Below, one piece after another: positions 45,968 to 60,045 of a DNA stretch of 64,000 nt (positions are counted from its first letter, which is position 1; each line of letters starts with the position of its first letter). The stretch comes from Atherix ibis. Taxonomy: Eukaryota > Arthropoda > Insecta > Diptera > Athericidae. The stretch spans positions 19,011,933 through 19,075,932 of the forward strand of contig OY282608.1 in the NCBI GenBank assembly GCA_958298945.1, read 5' to 3'. The translations under genes and the position numbers were made by a program. Under the pieces are notes generated by a model that saw nothing but the letters and a program-made list of their open reading frames with translations, did not search any database and was not told where the DNA came from.

Positions 45968-46160
45968 GCCTACAAATCAACACACCAACACACACACAAA
46001 CGAACAAACCAACAAACCAACAAACCAACAAACCAACAAACCAAGAAATCAACAAGCCAACAAACCAATAAGCCAACAAACGAACAAACCAACAAACCAA
46101 CAAACCAACAAACCAACAAGCCAACAAACCAACAAACCAACAAACCAACAGACAAACAAA
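45968..46160. repeat. Type C segment with a CA dinucleotide tract, copy 2
   Basis: This is the partner of 42,776-42,960 at +3,192 bases, with the same GCCTACAAATC marker and AC run (near 45,988). The copies share the run of octamers that follows for roughly 60 bases and then differ by small indels. Together they bracket domain C. Confidence 0.68.
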
Positions 46161-47456
46161 CAAACAAACGAACAAACCAACAAACCAACAAACGAACAAA
46201 CCAACAAACTAACAAGCCAACAAACCAAAAAACCAACAAACCAACAAACCAACAAACGAACAAATCAACAAACCAAGAAACGAACAAATCAACAAATAAA
46301 CAAACCAACTAACAAACAAACCAACAAACCAACAAACCAACAAACGAACAAACCAACAAACCAACAAACCAACAAACGAACAAACCAACAAACCAACAAA
46401 CCAACAAACAAACAATCTAACAAACGAACAAACCAACAAACCAACAAACCAACAAACTAAGAAATCAACAAACCAACAAACCAACAAACCAACAAACCAA
46501 CAAACCAACAAACCAACAAGCCAACAAACCAACAAACCAACAAACCAACAAGCCAACAAGCCAACAAACCAACAAACCAACAAACGAACAAATCAACAAA
46601 CCAACAAACCAACAAACCAAGAAACCAACAAACCAAAAAACCAGCAAACCAACAAACCAACAAACCAACAAACCAACAAACCAACAAACCAACAAACCAA
46701 CAAGCCAACAAACCAACAAACCAACAAGCCAACCAACCAACAAACCAACTAACCAACAAACGAACAAACCAACAAACCAACAAACAAACAACCCAACAAA
46801 CGAACAAACCAACAAACCAACAAACCAACAAACCAACAAACCAACAAACCAACAAACCAACAAGCCAACAAACCAACAAACCAATAAGCCAACAAACCAA
46901 CAAACCAACAAACCAACAAACCAACAAACAAACAAATCAACAAACCAACAAACCAACAAACCAACAAACCAACAAACCAACAAACCAAAAAACCAACAAA
47001 CCAACAAACCAACAAATCAACAAGCCAACAAACCAACAAACAAACAAGCCAACAAACCAACAAACCAAGAAACGAACAAACCAACCAGCAAACAAACCAA
47101 CAAACAAACAAACCAACAAACCAACAAACCAACAAACCAACAAACCAACAAACCAACAAGCCAACAAGCCAACAAGCCAACAAGCCAACAAACCAACAAA
47201 CCAACAAACCAACACACCAACAAACCAACAAACCAACAAACCAACAAGCCAACAAGCCAACAAACCAACAAGCGAACAAACAAACAAACCAACAAGCCAA
47301 CAAACCAACAAACCAACAAACCAACGAACCAACAAACCAAGAAACCAACAAGCCAACAAACCAACAAACCAACAAGCCAACAAGCCAACAAAATAACAAA
47401 CCAACAACCCAACAAACCAACAAATTAACAAACCAGCAAACCAACAAACGAACAAA

Positions 47457-48060
47457 CTAACAAACCAACAAGCCAACAAACCAACAAACCAACAAGCCAA
47501 CAAACCAACAAACAAACAAACAAACAAACCAACACACCAACAAACCAACAAACCAACAAACAAACAAACAAACAAACCAACAAACCAACAAGCCAACAAG
47601 CCAACAAACCAACAAACCAACAAAACAATAAACCAACAAACCAACAAACCAACAAACCAACAAACCAACAAACCAACAAACCAACAAACCAACAAACCAA
47701 CAAACCAACAAACGAACAAACCAACAAACCAACAAGCCAACAAGCCAACAAACCAACAAACCAACAAACCAACAAACCAACAAACCAAGTAACCAACAAA
47801 AAAACAAACCAACAAACTAACAAACCAACAAACGAACAAACGAACAAACCAACAAACAAACAAACCAACAAACCAACAAACCAACAAACCAACAAGCCTA
47901 CAAGCCAACAAACCAACAAACCAACAAACCAACAAACCAACAAACCAACAAACCAACAAACCAACAAGCCAACAAGCCAACAAACCAACAATCCAACAAA
48001 CGAACAAACCAACAAAACAACAAACCAACAAGCCAACAAACCAACAAACCGACAAACCAA
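47457..48060. repeat. Type A-like module, long-range copy 1
   Basis: The variant order of 47,457-47,807 is the same as 59,436-59,786 (offset 11,979), and both match the stretch near 62,227-62,576. Shortly after, near 59,830, the later copy has one extra octamer. The following block at 48,050-49,130 resembles 62,830-63,930 (offset about 14,780-14,800) and, more loosely, domain A, for example the CCGACAAACC then CCCACAAACC order seen near 630-670. Confidence 0.8.
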
Positions 48061-48887
48061 CAAACCAACAAGCCAACAAACCAACAAACCCACAAACCAA
48101 CAAACGAACAAACCAACAAACAAACAAACCAACAAACCAACAAACCAACACGCCAACAAGCCAACAAACCAACAAACCAACAAACCAACAAACCAACAAA
48201 CCACCAAGCCAACAAGCCAACAAACCAACAAACCAACAAACCAATAAACCAACAAACCAACAACCAACAAACCAACAAACCGACAAGCCAATAAACCAAA
48301 AAACCAACAAACCAACAAACCAACAAACCAATAAACCAACAAGCCAACAAGCCAACAAACCAACAAACCAACAAACCAACAAACCAACAAACCAACAAGC
48401 CAACAAGCCAACAAACGAACAAACCAACAAACCAACAAGCCAACAAGCCAACAAACCAACAAGCCAACAAATCAAAAAACCAACAAACCAACAAGCCAAC
48501 AAACCAACAAACCAACAAACGAACAAACCAACAAACGAACAAACCAACAAACCAACAAACCAACAAAACAACAAACCAACAAGCCAACAAGCGAACAAAC
48601 CAATAAGCCAACAAACGAACAAACCAACAAACCAACAAACCAACAAACCAACAAACCAACAAGCCAACAAACCAACAAGCCAACAAGCGAACAAACCAAT
48701 AAGCCAACAAACGAACAAACCAACAAACCAACAAACCAACAAACCAACAAACCAACAAGCCAACAAACCAACAAACCAACCGACAAACAAACCAACAAAC
48801 GAACAAACCAACAAACCAACAAGCCAACAAACCAACAAACCAACAAGCCAACAAGCCAACAAACCAACAAACCAACAAACGAACAAA

Positions 48888-50400
48888 TCAACAAACCAAC
48901 AAACAAACAAACCAAGAAACCAAGAAACCAAGAAACCAACAAACCAACAAACTAACAAACCAACAAACCAACAAACCAACAAACCAACAAAACCAACAAA
49001 CCAACAAGCCAACAAACCAACAAGCCAACAAGCCAACAAAATAACAAACCAACAACCCAAAAAACCAACAAACCAAAAAACCAACAAACCAACAAACCAA
49101 CGAACGAACAAACTAAAAAACCAACAAGCCAACAAGCCAACAAACCAACAAGCCAACAAACCAACAAACCAACAAACGAACAAACCAACAAACCAACAAA
49201 CCAACAAACCAACAAACCAACAAACGAACAAACCAACAAGCCAACAAGCCAACAAACCAACAAACCAGCAAACGAACAAACCAACAAGCCAAGTGACCAA
49301 CAAACCAACAAACCAACGAACCAACAAACCAACAAACCAACAAACCAACAAGCCAACAAGCCAACAAACCAACAAGCCAACAAACCAACAAGCCAATTAA
49401 CCAACAAACCAACAAACCAACAAGCCAACAAACTAACAAACCAACAAAACAACAAGCCAACAAGCCAACAAACCAACAATCCAACAAGCCAACAAACCAA
49501 AAAACCAACAAGCCAACAAACCAACAAACCAACAAACCAAGTAACCAATAAGCCAGCAAACCAATAAACCAACAAGCCAACAAACCAATAAACCAACAAA
49601 CCCACAAACCAACAAACAAATAAACCAACAAACCAACAAACCAACAAACCAACAAACCAACAAACCAACAAACCAACAAACGAACAAACCCACAAACCAA
49701 CAAACCAACAAACTAACAAACCAACAAACGAACAAACCAACAAACCAACAAACCAACAAACCAACAAACCAACAAACGAACAAACCAACAAACCAACAAA
49801 CCAACAAACCAGCAAACCAACAAACCAACAAACCAACAAACTAACAAACCAACAAACCAACAAACCAACAAACCACCAAACCAACAAACCAACAAACCAA
49901 CAAACCAACAAACCAACAAACCAACAAACCAACAAGCCAACAAATCAACAAACCAACAAACCAACAAGCCAACAAACCAACAAGCCAACAAACGAACAAA
50001 TCAACAAACAAACAAACCAACAAACCAACAAACCAACAAACGAACAAACCAACAAACCAACAAACCAACAAACCAAGAAACCAACAAACCAACAAACCAA
50101 CAAGCCAACAAACCAACAAACCAGCAAACCAACAAACCAACAAAACCAACAAACCAACAAACCAACAAACTAACAAACTAACAAACCAACAACCAACAAG
50201 CCAACAAACCAACAAACCAACAAACCAACAAACCAATAAACCAACAAACCAACAAACCAACAAACCAACAAACCAACAAACCAACAAACCAACAAGCCAA
50301 CAAACCAACAAACCAACAAACCAACAAACCAACAAGCCAACAAGCCAACAAACCAACAAACCATTAAACCAACAAACCAACTAACCAACAAACCAACAAA
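48888..50400. repeat. Type D block, copy 1 of a pair offset by 4,958 bases
   Basis: Anchors CCAAGTGACC (49,290 and 54,248), CCAATTAACC (49,393 and 54,351) and CCAAGTAACCAATAAGCC (49,538 and 54,496) all give an offset of exactly 4,958 bases. By the CCATTAAACC marker (50,361 and 55,391) the offset has grown to 5,030, so the second copy is nine octamers longer there. This copy has three CCAAGAAA units in a row near 48,913 where the partner has two. Confidence 0.82.
50141..50195. repeat. Paired phase-shift module (9-base then 7-base unit), example copy
   Basis: A 9-base unit (AAAACCAAC) shifts the octamer phase by one. About 45 bases later a 7-base unit (AACCAAC) restores it, with one or two AAACTAAC units between. 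The same pair occurs near 50,588, 51,268, 52,189, 52,638, 53,308, 55,190, 55,619, 56,289, 56,762, 56,898, 57,369, 57,778, 60,146 and 60,560, and once far away near 18,412. It is the best homology marker of type D. Confidence 0.85.
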
Positions 50401-50675
50401 CCAACAAATCAACAAGCCAAAAAACAAAAAACCAACAAACGAACAAACCAACAAACATACAAACCAACAAACCAACAAACCAACAAACGAACAAACCAAC
50501 AAACCAACAAACCAACAAACCAAGAAACCAACAAACCAACAAACCAACAAGCCAACAAACCAACAAACCAGCAAACCAACAAACCAACAAAACCAACAAA
50601 CCAACAAACCAACAAACCAACAAACTAACAAACCAACAACCAACAAGCCAACAAACCAACAAACCAACAAACCAA

Positions 50676-50692
50676 CCAATGTACAAATCAAC
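50676..50692. repeat. Atypical octamers at a type D junction
   Basis: The string CCAATGTACAAATC holds an unusual cluster of T and G for this array. The equivalent site in related copies reads CAAATGAACAAATC near 52,726 and CAAACGACCAAATC near 55,709, so the same position differs in all three. In each case the following AAATCAAC and CCATCAAACG strings are kept. Confidence 0.65.
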
Positions 50693-52399
50693 AAACCATC
50701 AAACGAACAAACCAACAAACAAACAAACCAACTAACAAACAAACCAACAAACCAACAAACCAACAAACGAACAAACCAACAAACCAACAAACCAACAAAC
50801 GAACAAACCAACAAACCAACAAACCAACAAGCCAACAAAACAAAAAACCAACAAACGAACAAACAAACAAACCAACAAACCAACAAGCCAACAAACCAAC
50901 AAACCAACAAACTAACAAACCAACAACCGACAAGCCAACAAACCAACAAACCAACAAACCAACAAACCAACAAACCAATAAACCAACAAACCAACAAACC
51001 AACAAACCAACAAACCAACAAACCAACAAACCAACAAGCGAACAAACAAACAAACCAACAACCCAACAAACCAATAAACCAACAAACCAACAAACCAACA
51101 AACCAACAAGCCAACAAACGAACAAACCAACAAACAAACAAACCAACAAACCAACAAACCAACAAACGAACAAACCAACAAACCAACAAACCAACAAACC
51201 AAGAAACCAACAAACCAACAAACCAACAAGCCAACAAACCAACAAACCAACAAACCAACAAACCAACAAAACCAACAAACCAACAAACCAACAAACCAAC
51301 AAACTAACAAACCAACAACCAACAAGCCAACAAACCAACAAACCAACAAACCAACAAACCAATAAACCAACAAACCAACAAACCAATAAACCAACAAACC
51401 AACAAACCAACAAACCAACAAACCAACAAACCAACAAACCAACAAACCAACAAGCCAACAAACCAACAAACCAACAAGCCAACAAGCTAACAAATTAACC
51501 AACCAACAAACGAACAAACCAACAAACCAACAAACCAACAAACGAACAAACCAACAAACCAACAAACCAACAAACAAACAAACCAACAAACGAACAAACC
51601 AACAAACCAACTAACCAACAAACCAACAAACCAACAAACCAACAAACCAACAAACCAACAAACCAACAAACCAACAAACCAACAAACCAACAAACCAACA
51701 AACCACCAAACCAACAAACCAACAAACCAACAAGCCAACAAACCAACAAACCAACAAGCCAACAAGCCAACAAACCAACAAACCCACAAACGAACAAATC
51801 AACAAACCAACAAACAAACACCACCAAGAAACCAAGAAACCAACAAACCAACAAACCAACAAACCAACAAACCAACAAACCAACAAACCAACAAACCAAC
51901 AAGCCAACAAACCAACAAACCAACAAGCCAACAAGCCAACAAATTAACAAACCAACAAACCAACAAACCAACAAACCAACAAGCCAACAAATCAACAAAC
52001 CAACAAACCAACAAGCCAACAAACCAACAAGCCAACAAACGAACAAACCAACAAACAAACAAACCAACAAACCAACAAACCAACAAACGAACAAACCAAC
52101 AAACCAACAAACCAACAAACCAAGAAACCAACAAACCAACAAACCAACAAGCCAACAAACCAACAAACCAGCAAACCAACAAACCAACAAAACCAACAAA
52201 CCAACAAACCAACAAACTAACAAACTAACAAACCAACAACCAACAAGCCAACAAACCAACAAACCAACAAACCAACAAACCAATAAACCAACAAACCAAC
52301 AAACCAACAAACCAACAAACCAACAAACCAACAAACCAACAAGCCAACAAACCAACAAACCAACAAACCAACAAACCAACAAGCCAACAAGCCAACAAA

Positions 52400-53540
52400 C
52401 CAACAAACCATTAAACCAACAAACCAACTAACCAACAAACCAACAAACCAACAAACCAACAAGCCAAAAAACAAAAAACCAACAAACGAACAAACCAACA
52501 AACATACAAACCAACAAACCAACAAACCAACAAACGAACAAACCAACAAACCAACAAACCAACAAACCAAGAAACCAACAAACCAACAAACCAACAAGCC
52601 AACAAACCAACAAACCAGCAAACCAACAAACCAACAAAACCAACAAACCAACAAACCAACAAACCAACAAACTAACAAACCAACAACCAACAAGCCAACA
52701 AACCAACAAACCAACAAACCAACAAATGAACAAATCAACAAACCATCAAACGAACAAACCAACAAACAAACAAACCAACTAACAAACAAACCAACAAACC
52801 AAAAAACCAACAAACGAACAAACCAACAAACCAACAAACCAACAAACGAACAAACCAACAAACCAACAAACCAACAAGCCAACAAAACAAAAAACCAACA
52901 AACGAACAAACAAACAAACCAACAAACCAACAAGCCAACAAACCAACAAACCAACAAACTAACAAACCAACAACCGACAAACCAACAAACCAACAAACCA
53001 ACAAACCAACAAACCAATAAACCAACAAACCAACAAACCAACAAACCAACAAACCAACAAACCAACAAACCAACAAGCGAACAAACAAACAAACCAACAA
53101 CCCAACAAACCAATAAACCAACAAACCAACAAACCAACAAACCACCAAGCCAACAAACGAACAAACCAACAAACAAACAAACCAACAAACCAACAAACCA
53201 ACAAACGAACAAACCAACAAACCAACAAACCAACAAACCAAGAAACCAACAAACCAACAAACCAACAAGCCAACAAACCAACAAACCAACAAACCAACAA
53301 ACCAACAAAACCAACAAACCAACAAACCAACAAACCAACAAACTAACAAACCAACAACCAACAAGCCAACAAACCAACAAACCAACAAACCAACAAACCA
53401 ATAAACCAACAAACCAACAAACCAATAAACCAACAAACCAACAAACCAACAAACCAACAAACCAACAAACCAACAAACCAACAAACCAACAAACCAACAA
53501 GCCAACAAACCAACAAACCAACAAGCCAACAAGCCAACAA
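52400..53540. repeat. Type D block, copy 1 of a pair offset by 2,983 bases
   Basis: This matches 55,383-56,515. Anchors are CCATTAAACC (52,408 and 55,391), AAGCCAAAAAAC (52,461 and 55,444) and the ATTAAC string at 53,541 and 56,516 (offset 2,975, one octamer less). A third, shorter relative lies at 50,361-50,760, offset 2,047-2,048 from this copy. Confidence 0.8.
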
Positions 53541-55382
53541 ATTAACAAACCAACAAACGAACAAACCAACAAACCAACAAACCAACAAACGAACAAACCA
53601 ACAAACCAACAAACCAACAAACAAACAAACCAACAAACGAACAAACCAACAAACCAACTAACCAACAAACCAACAAACCAACAAACCAACAAACCAACAA
53701 ACCAACAAACCAACAAACCAACAAACCAACAAACCAACAAACCAACAAACCACCAAACCAACAAACCAACAAACCAACAAGCCAACAAACCAACAAACCA
53801 ACAAGCCAACAAGCCAACAAACCAACAAACCCACAAACGAACAAATCAACAAACCAACAAACAAACAAACCAAGAAACCAAGAAACCAACAAACCAACAA
53901 ACCAACAAACCAACAAACCAACAAACCAACAAACCAACAAACCAACAAAACCAACAAACCAACAAGCCAACAAACCAACAAGCCAACAAGCCAACAAAAT
54001 AACAAACCAACAACCCAAAAAACCAACAAACCAAAAAACCAACAAACCAACAAACCAACGAACGAACAAACTAAAAAACCAACAAGCCAACAAGCCAACA
54101 AACCAACAAGCCAACAAACCAACAAACCAACAAACGAACAAACCAACAAACCAACAAACCAACAAACCAACAAACCAACAAACCAACAAACCAACAAGCC
54201 AACAAGCCAACAAACCAACAAACCAGCAAACGAACAAACCAACAAGCCAAGTGACCAACAAACCAACAAACCAACGAACCAACAAACCAACAAACCAACA
54301 AACCAACAAGCCAACAAGCCAACAAACCAACAAGCCAACAAACCAACAATCCAATTAACCAACAAACCAACAAACCAACAAGCCAACAAACTAACAAACC
54401 AACAAAACAACAAGCCAACAAGCCAACAAACCAACAATCCAACAAGCCAACAAACCAAAAAACCAACAAGCCAACAAACCAACAAACCAACAAACCAAGT
54501 AACCAATAAGCCAGCAAACCAATAAACCAACAAGCCAACAAACCAATAAACCAACAAACCCACAAACCAACAAACAAATAAACCAACAAACCAACAAACC
54601 AACAAACCAGCAAACCAATAAACCAACAAACCAACAAACCAACAAACGAACAAACCCACAAACCAACAAACCAACAAACTAACAAACCAACAAACGAACA
54701 AACCAACAAACCAACAAACCAACAAACCAACAAACCAACAAACGAACAAACCAACAAACCAACAAACCAACAAACCAGCAAACCAACAAACCAACAAACC
54801 AACAAACTAACAAACCAACAAACCAACAAACCAACAAACCACCAAACCAACAAACCAACAAACCAACAAACCAACAAACCAACAAACCAACAAGCCAACA
54901 AACCAACAAACCAACAAGCCAACAAGCCAACAAATTAACAAACCAACAAACCAACAAACCAACAAACCAACAAGCCAACAAATCAACAAACCAACAAACC
55001 AACAAGCCAACAAACCAACAAGCCAACAAACGAACAAACCAACAAACAAACAAATCAACAACCCAACAAACCAACAAACGAACAAACCAACAAACCAACA
55101 AACCAACAAACCAAGAAACCAACAAACCAACAAACCAACAAGCCAACAAACCAACAAACCAGCAAACCAACAAACCAACAAAACCAACAAACCAACAAAC
55201 CAACAAACTAACAAACTAACAAACCAACAACCAACAAGCCAACAAACCAACAAACCAACAAACCAACAAACCAACAAACCAATAAACCAACAAACCAACA
55301 AACCAACAAACCAACAAACCAACAAGCCAACAAACCAACAAACCAACAAACCAACAAACCAACAAGCCAACAAGCCAACAAA

Positions 55383-56515
55383 CCAACAAACCATTAAACC
55401 AACAAACCAACTAACCAACAAACCAACAAACCAACAAACCAACAAGCCAAAAAACAAAAAACCAACAAACGAACAAACCAACAAACATACAAACCAACAA
55501 ACCAACAAACCAACAAACGAACAAACCAACAAACCAACAAACCAACAAACCAAGAAACCAACAAACCAACAAACCAACAAGCCAACAAACCAACAAACCA
55601 GCAAACCAACAAACCAACAAAACCAACAAACCAACAAACCAACAAACCAACAAACTAACAAACCAACAACCAACAAGCCAACAAACCAACAAACCAACAA
55701 ACCAACAAACGACCAAATCAACAAACCATCAAACGAACAAACCAACAAACAAACAAACCAACTAACAAACAAACCAACAAACCAACAAACCAACAAACGA
55801 ACAAACCAACAAACCAACAAACCAACAAACGAACAAACCAACAAACCAACAAACCAACAAGCCAACAAAACAAAAAACCAACAAACGAACAAACAAACAA
55901 ACCAACAAACCAACAAGCCAACAAACCAACAAACCAACAAACTAACAAACCAACAACCGACAAGCCAACAAACCAACAAACCAACAAACCAACAAACCAA
56001 CAAACCAATAAACCAACAAACCAACAAACCAACAAACCAACAAACCAACAAACCAACAAGCGAACAAACAAACAAACCAACAACCCAACAAACCAATAAA
56101 CCAACAAACCAACAAGCCAACAAACCAACAAGCCAACAAACGAATAAACCAACAAACAAACAAACCAACAAACCAACAAACCAACAAACGAACAAACCAA
56201 CAAACCAACAAACCAACAAACCAAGAAACCAACAAACCAACAAACCAACAAGCCAACAAACCAACAAACCAGCAAACCAACAAACCAACAAAACCAACAA
56301 ACCAACAAACCAACAAACCAACAAACTAACAAACCAACAACCAACAAGCCAACAAACCAACAAACCAACAAACCAACAAACCAATAAACCAACAAACCAA
56401 CAAACCAATAAACCAACAAACCAACAAACCAACAAACCAACAAACCAACAAACCAACAAACCAACAAACCAACAAGCCAACAAACCAACAAACCAACAAG
56501 CCAACAAGCCAACAA
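55383..56515. repeat. Type D block, copy 2 of a pair offset by 2,983 bases
   Basis: This is the partner of 52,400-53,540. It keeps the AACATAC unit (near 55,484) and the paired 9-base and 7-base units (near 55,620-55,672). An offset of 2,983 is not a multiple of eight. That is expected because the interval contains an unequal number of length-altering units. Confidence 0.8.
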
Positions 56516-57420
56516 ATTAACAAACCAACAAACCAACAAACCAACAAACCAACAAGCCAACAAATCAACAAACCAACAAACCAACAAGCCAACAAACCAA
56601 CAAGCCAACAAACGAACAAACCAACAAACAAACAAACCAACAAACCAACAAACCAACAAACGAACAAACCAACAAACCAACAAACCAACAAACCAAGAAA
56701 CCAACAAACCAACAAACCAACAAGCCAACAAACCAATAAACCAGCAAACCAACAAACCAACAAAACCAACAAACCAACAAACCAACAAACCAACAAACTA
56801 ACAAACCAACAACCAACAAGCCAACAAACCAACAAACCAACAAACCAACAAACCAACAAGCCAACAAACCAACAAACCAGCAAACCAACAAACCAACAAA
56901 ACCAACAAACCAACAAACCAACAAACCAACAAACTAACAAACCAACAACCAACAAGCCAACAAACCAACAAACCAACAAACCAACAAACCAACAAACCAA
57001 TAAACCAACAAACCAACAAACCAACAAACCAACAAACCAACAAACCAACAAACCGACAAACCAACAAACCAACAAGCCAACAAACCAACAAACCAACAAG
57101 CCAACAAGCCAACAAATTAACAAACCAACAAACCAACAAACCAACAAACCAACAAACCAACAAGCCAACAAATCAACAAACCAAAAAACCAACAAGCCAA
57201 CAAACCAACAAGCCAACAAACGAACAAACCAACAAACAAACAAACCAACAAACCAACAAACCAACAAACGAACAAACCAACAAACCAACAAACCAACAAA
57301 CCAAGAAACCAACAAACCAACAAACCAACAAGCCAACAAACCAACAAACCAGCAAACCAACAAACCAACAAAACCAACAAACCAACAAACCAACAAACCA
57401 ACAAACTAACAAACCAACAA

Positions 57421-59260
57421 CCAACAAGCCAACCAACCAACAAACCAACAAACCAACAAACCAATAAACCAACAAACCAACAAACCAACAAACCAACAAA
57501 CCAACAAACCAACAAACCAACAAGCCAACAAACCAACAAGCCAACAAACCAACAAACCATTAAACCAACAAACCAACTAACCAACAAACCAACAAACGAA
57601 CAAACCAACAAGCCAACAAAACAAAAAACCAACAAACGAACAAACCAACAAACAAACAAACCAACAAACCAACAAACGAACAAACCAACAAACCAACAAA
57701 CCAACAAACCAAGAAACCAACAAACCAACAAACCAACAAGCCAACAAACCAACAAACCAGCAAACCAACAAACCAACAAAACCAACAAACCAACAAACCA
57801 ACAAACCAACAAACTAACAAACCAACAACCAACAAGCCAACAAACCAACAAACCAACAAACCAATAAACCAACAAACCAACAAATTAACAAACCAACAAA
57901 CCAACAAACCAACAAACCAACAAGCCAACAAACCAACAAGCCAACAAACCAACAAACCATTAAACCAACAAACCAACTAACCAACAAACCAACAAACCAA
58001 CAAACCAACAAACCAACAAGCCAACAAAACAAAAAACCAACAAACGAACAAACAAACAAACCAACAAACCAACAAGCCAACAAACCAACAAACCAACAAA
58101 CTAACAAACCAACAACCAACAAGCCAACAAACCAACAAACCAACAAACCAACAAACCAATAAACCAACAAACCAACAAACCAACAAACCAACAAACCAAC
58201 AAACCAACAAACCAACAAGCGAACAAACAAACAAACCAACAACCCAACAAACCAATAAACCAACAAACCAACAAGCCAACAAACCAACAAGCCAACAAGC
58301 GAACAAACCAACAAACAAACAAACCAACAAACCAACAAACCAACAAACGAACAAACCAACAAACCAACAAACCAACAAACCAAGAAACCAACAAACCAAC
58401 AAACCAACAAGCCAACAAACCAACAAGCCAACAAACGAACAAACCAACAAACAAACAAACCAACAAACCAACAAACCAACAAACGAACAAACCAACAAAC
58501 CAACAAACCAACAAACCAAGAAACCAACAAACCAACAAACCAACAAGCCAACAAACCAACAAACCAACAAACCAACAAACCAACAAGCGAACAAACAAAC
58601 AAACCAACAACCCAACAAACCAATAAACCAACAAACCAACAAGCCAACAAACCAACAAGCCAACAAACGAACAAACCAACAAACAAACAAACCAACAAAC
58701 CAACAAGCCAACAAACCAACAAACCAACAAGCCAACCAACCAACAAACCAACTAACCAACAAACGAACAAACCAACAAACCAACAAACAAACAACCCAAC
58801 AAACGAACAAACCAACAAACCAACAAACCAACAAACCAACAAACCAACAAACCAACAAACCAACAAGCCAACAAACCAACAAACCAATAAGCCAACAAAC
58901 CAACAAACCAACAAACCAACAAACCAACAAACAAACAAATCAACAAACCAACAAACCAACAAACCAACAAACCAACAAACCAAAAAACCAACAAACCAAC
59001 AAACCAACAAATCAACAAGCCAACAAACCAACAAACAAACAAGCCAACAAACCAACAAACCAAGAAACGAACAAACCAACCAGCAAACAAACCAACAAAC
59101 AAACAAACCAACAAACCAACAAACCAACAAACCAACAAACCAACAAACCAACAAGCCAACAAGCCAACAAGCCAACAAACCAACAAACCAACAAACCAAC
59201 ACACCAACAAACCAACAAACCAACAAACCAACAAGCCAACAAGCCAACAAACCAACAAGC
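57421..59260. repeat. Type D tandem duplication, about 2.78 kb, copy 1
   Basis: This block is repeated at 60,196-62,043. Early anchors (the CCAACAAGCCAACC string at 57,421 and 60,196, and CCATT at 57,557 and 60,332) give +2,775. From 57,957 (CCATT at 60,740) the offset is +2,783, one octamer more, and it holds through 59,260. Over 57,977-58,930 against 60,760-61,713 the variant order is essentially the same, with only isolated substitutions. Confidence 0.87.
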
Positions 59261-59435
59261 GAACAAACAAACAAATCAACAAGCCAACAAACCAACAAAC
59301 CAACAAACCAACAAACCAACAAACCAAGAAACCAACAAGCCAACAAACCAACAAACCAACAAGCCAACAAGCCAACAAAATAACAAACCAACAACCCAAC
59401 AAATTAACAAACCAGCAAACCAACAAACGAACAAA

Positions 59436-60045
59436 CTAACAAACCAACAAGCCAACAAACCAACAAACCAACAAGCCAACAAACCAACAAACAAACAAAC
59501 AAACAAACCAACACACCAACAAACCAACAAACCAACAAACGAACAAACAAACAAACCAACAAACCAACAAGCCAACAAGCCAACAAACCAACAAACCAAC
59601 AAAACAATAAACCAACAAACCAACAAACCAACAAACCAACAAACCAACAAACCAACAAACCAACAAACCAACAAACCAACAAACCAACAAACGAACAAAC
59701 CAACAAACCAACAAGCCAACAAGCCAACAAACCAACAAACCAACAAACCAACAAACCAACAAACCAAGTAACCAACAAAAAAACAAACCAACAAACTAAC
59801 AAACCAACAAACGAACAAACGAACAAACCAACAAACCAACAAACAAACAAACCAACAAACCAACAAACCAACAAACCAACAAGCCTACAAGCCAACAAAC
59901 CAACAACCCAACAAACCAACAAACCAACAAACCAACAAACCAACAAACCAACAAGCCAACAAGCCAACAAACCAACAATCCAACAAACGAACAAACCAAC
60001 AAAACAACAAACCAACAAGCCAACAAACCAACAAACCGACAAACG
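59436..60045. repeat. Type A-like module, long-range copy 2
   Basis: This matches 47,457-48,060 at +11,979 and 62,227-62,830 at about -2,790. It carries CCAAGTAACCAAC at about 59,766 and the CCGACAAACG string near 60,037. After that point the sequence switches abruptly to type D order, with CCAAGAAACC at 60,077 and the 9-base unit near 60,147. The switch is a visible junction between two repeat classes. Confidence 0.75.

Larger units (their letters stand above)
42000..46250. repeat. Higher-order repeat domain, type C
   Basis: The CAAAATAAC marker that recurs through most of the window is not seen here. Instead CCGACCAACC, a 12-base phase-shifting unit, marks 42,105, 43,505, 44,185 and 45,321, with spacings of 1,400, 680 and 1,136 bases (175, 85 and 142 octamers). 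Other local markers are CCACCAAGCC pairs and AACAATCCAAC (near 42,325, 43,733, 44,413, 44,685 and 45,534). AAACCAACCAACCAAC strings are also frequent. No gene is visible. Confidence 0.8.

Noticed and set aside
46937..49396. The longest - strand open frame, 819 codons of repeating LVCWFVGL
   Set aside because: It is the octamer read in three-base steps. All other - strand frames give the same peptide, and stops fall only where variants such as AAACTAAC or AAATCAAC occur. There is no codon signal or flanking gene structure. The same applies to all - strand frames, including 10,307-12,496 (729 codons) and 60,597-62,576 (659 codons).
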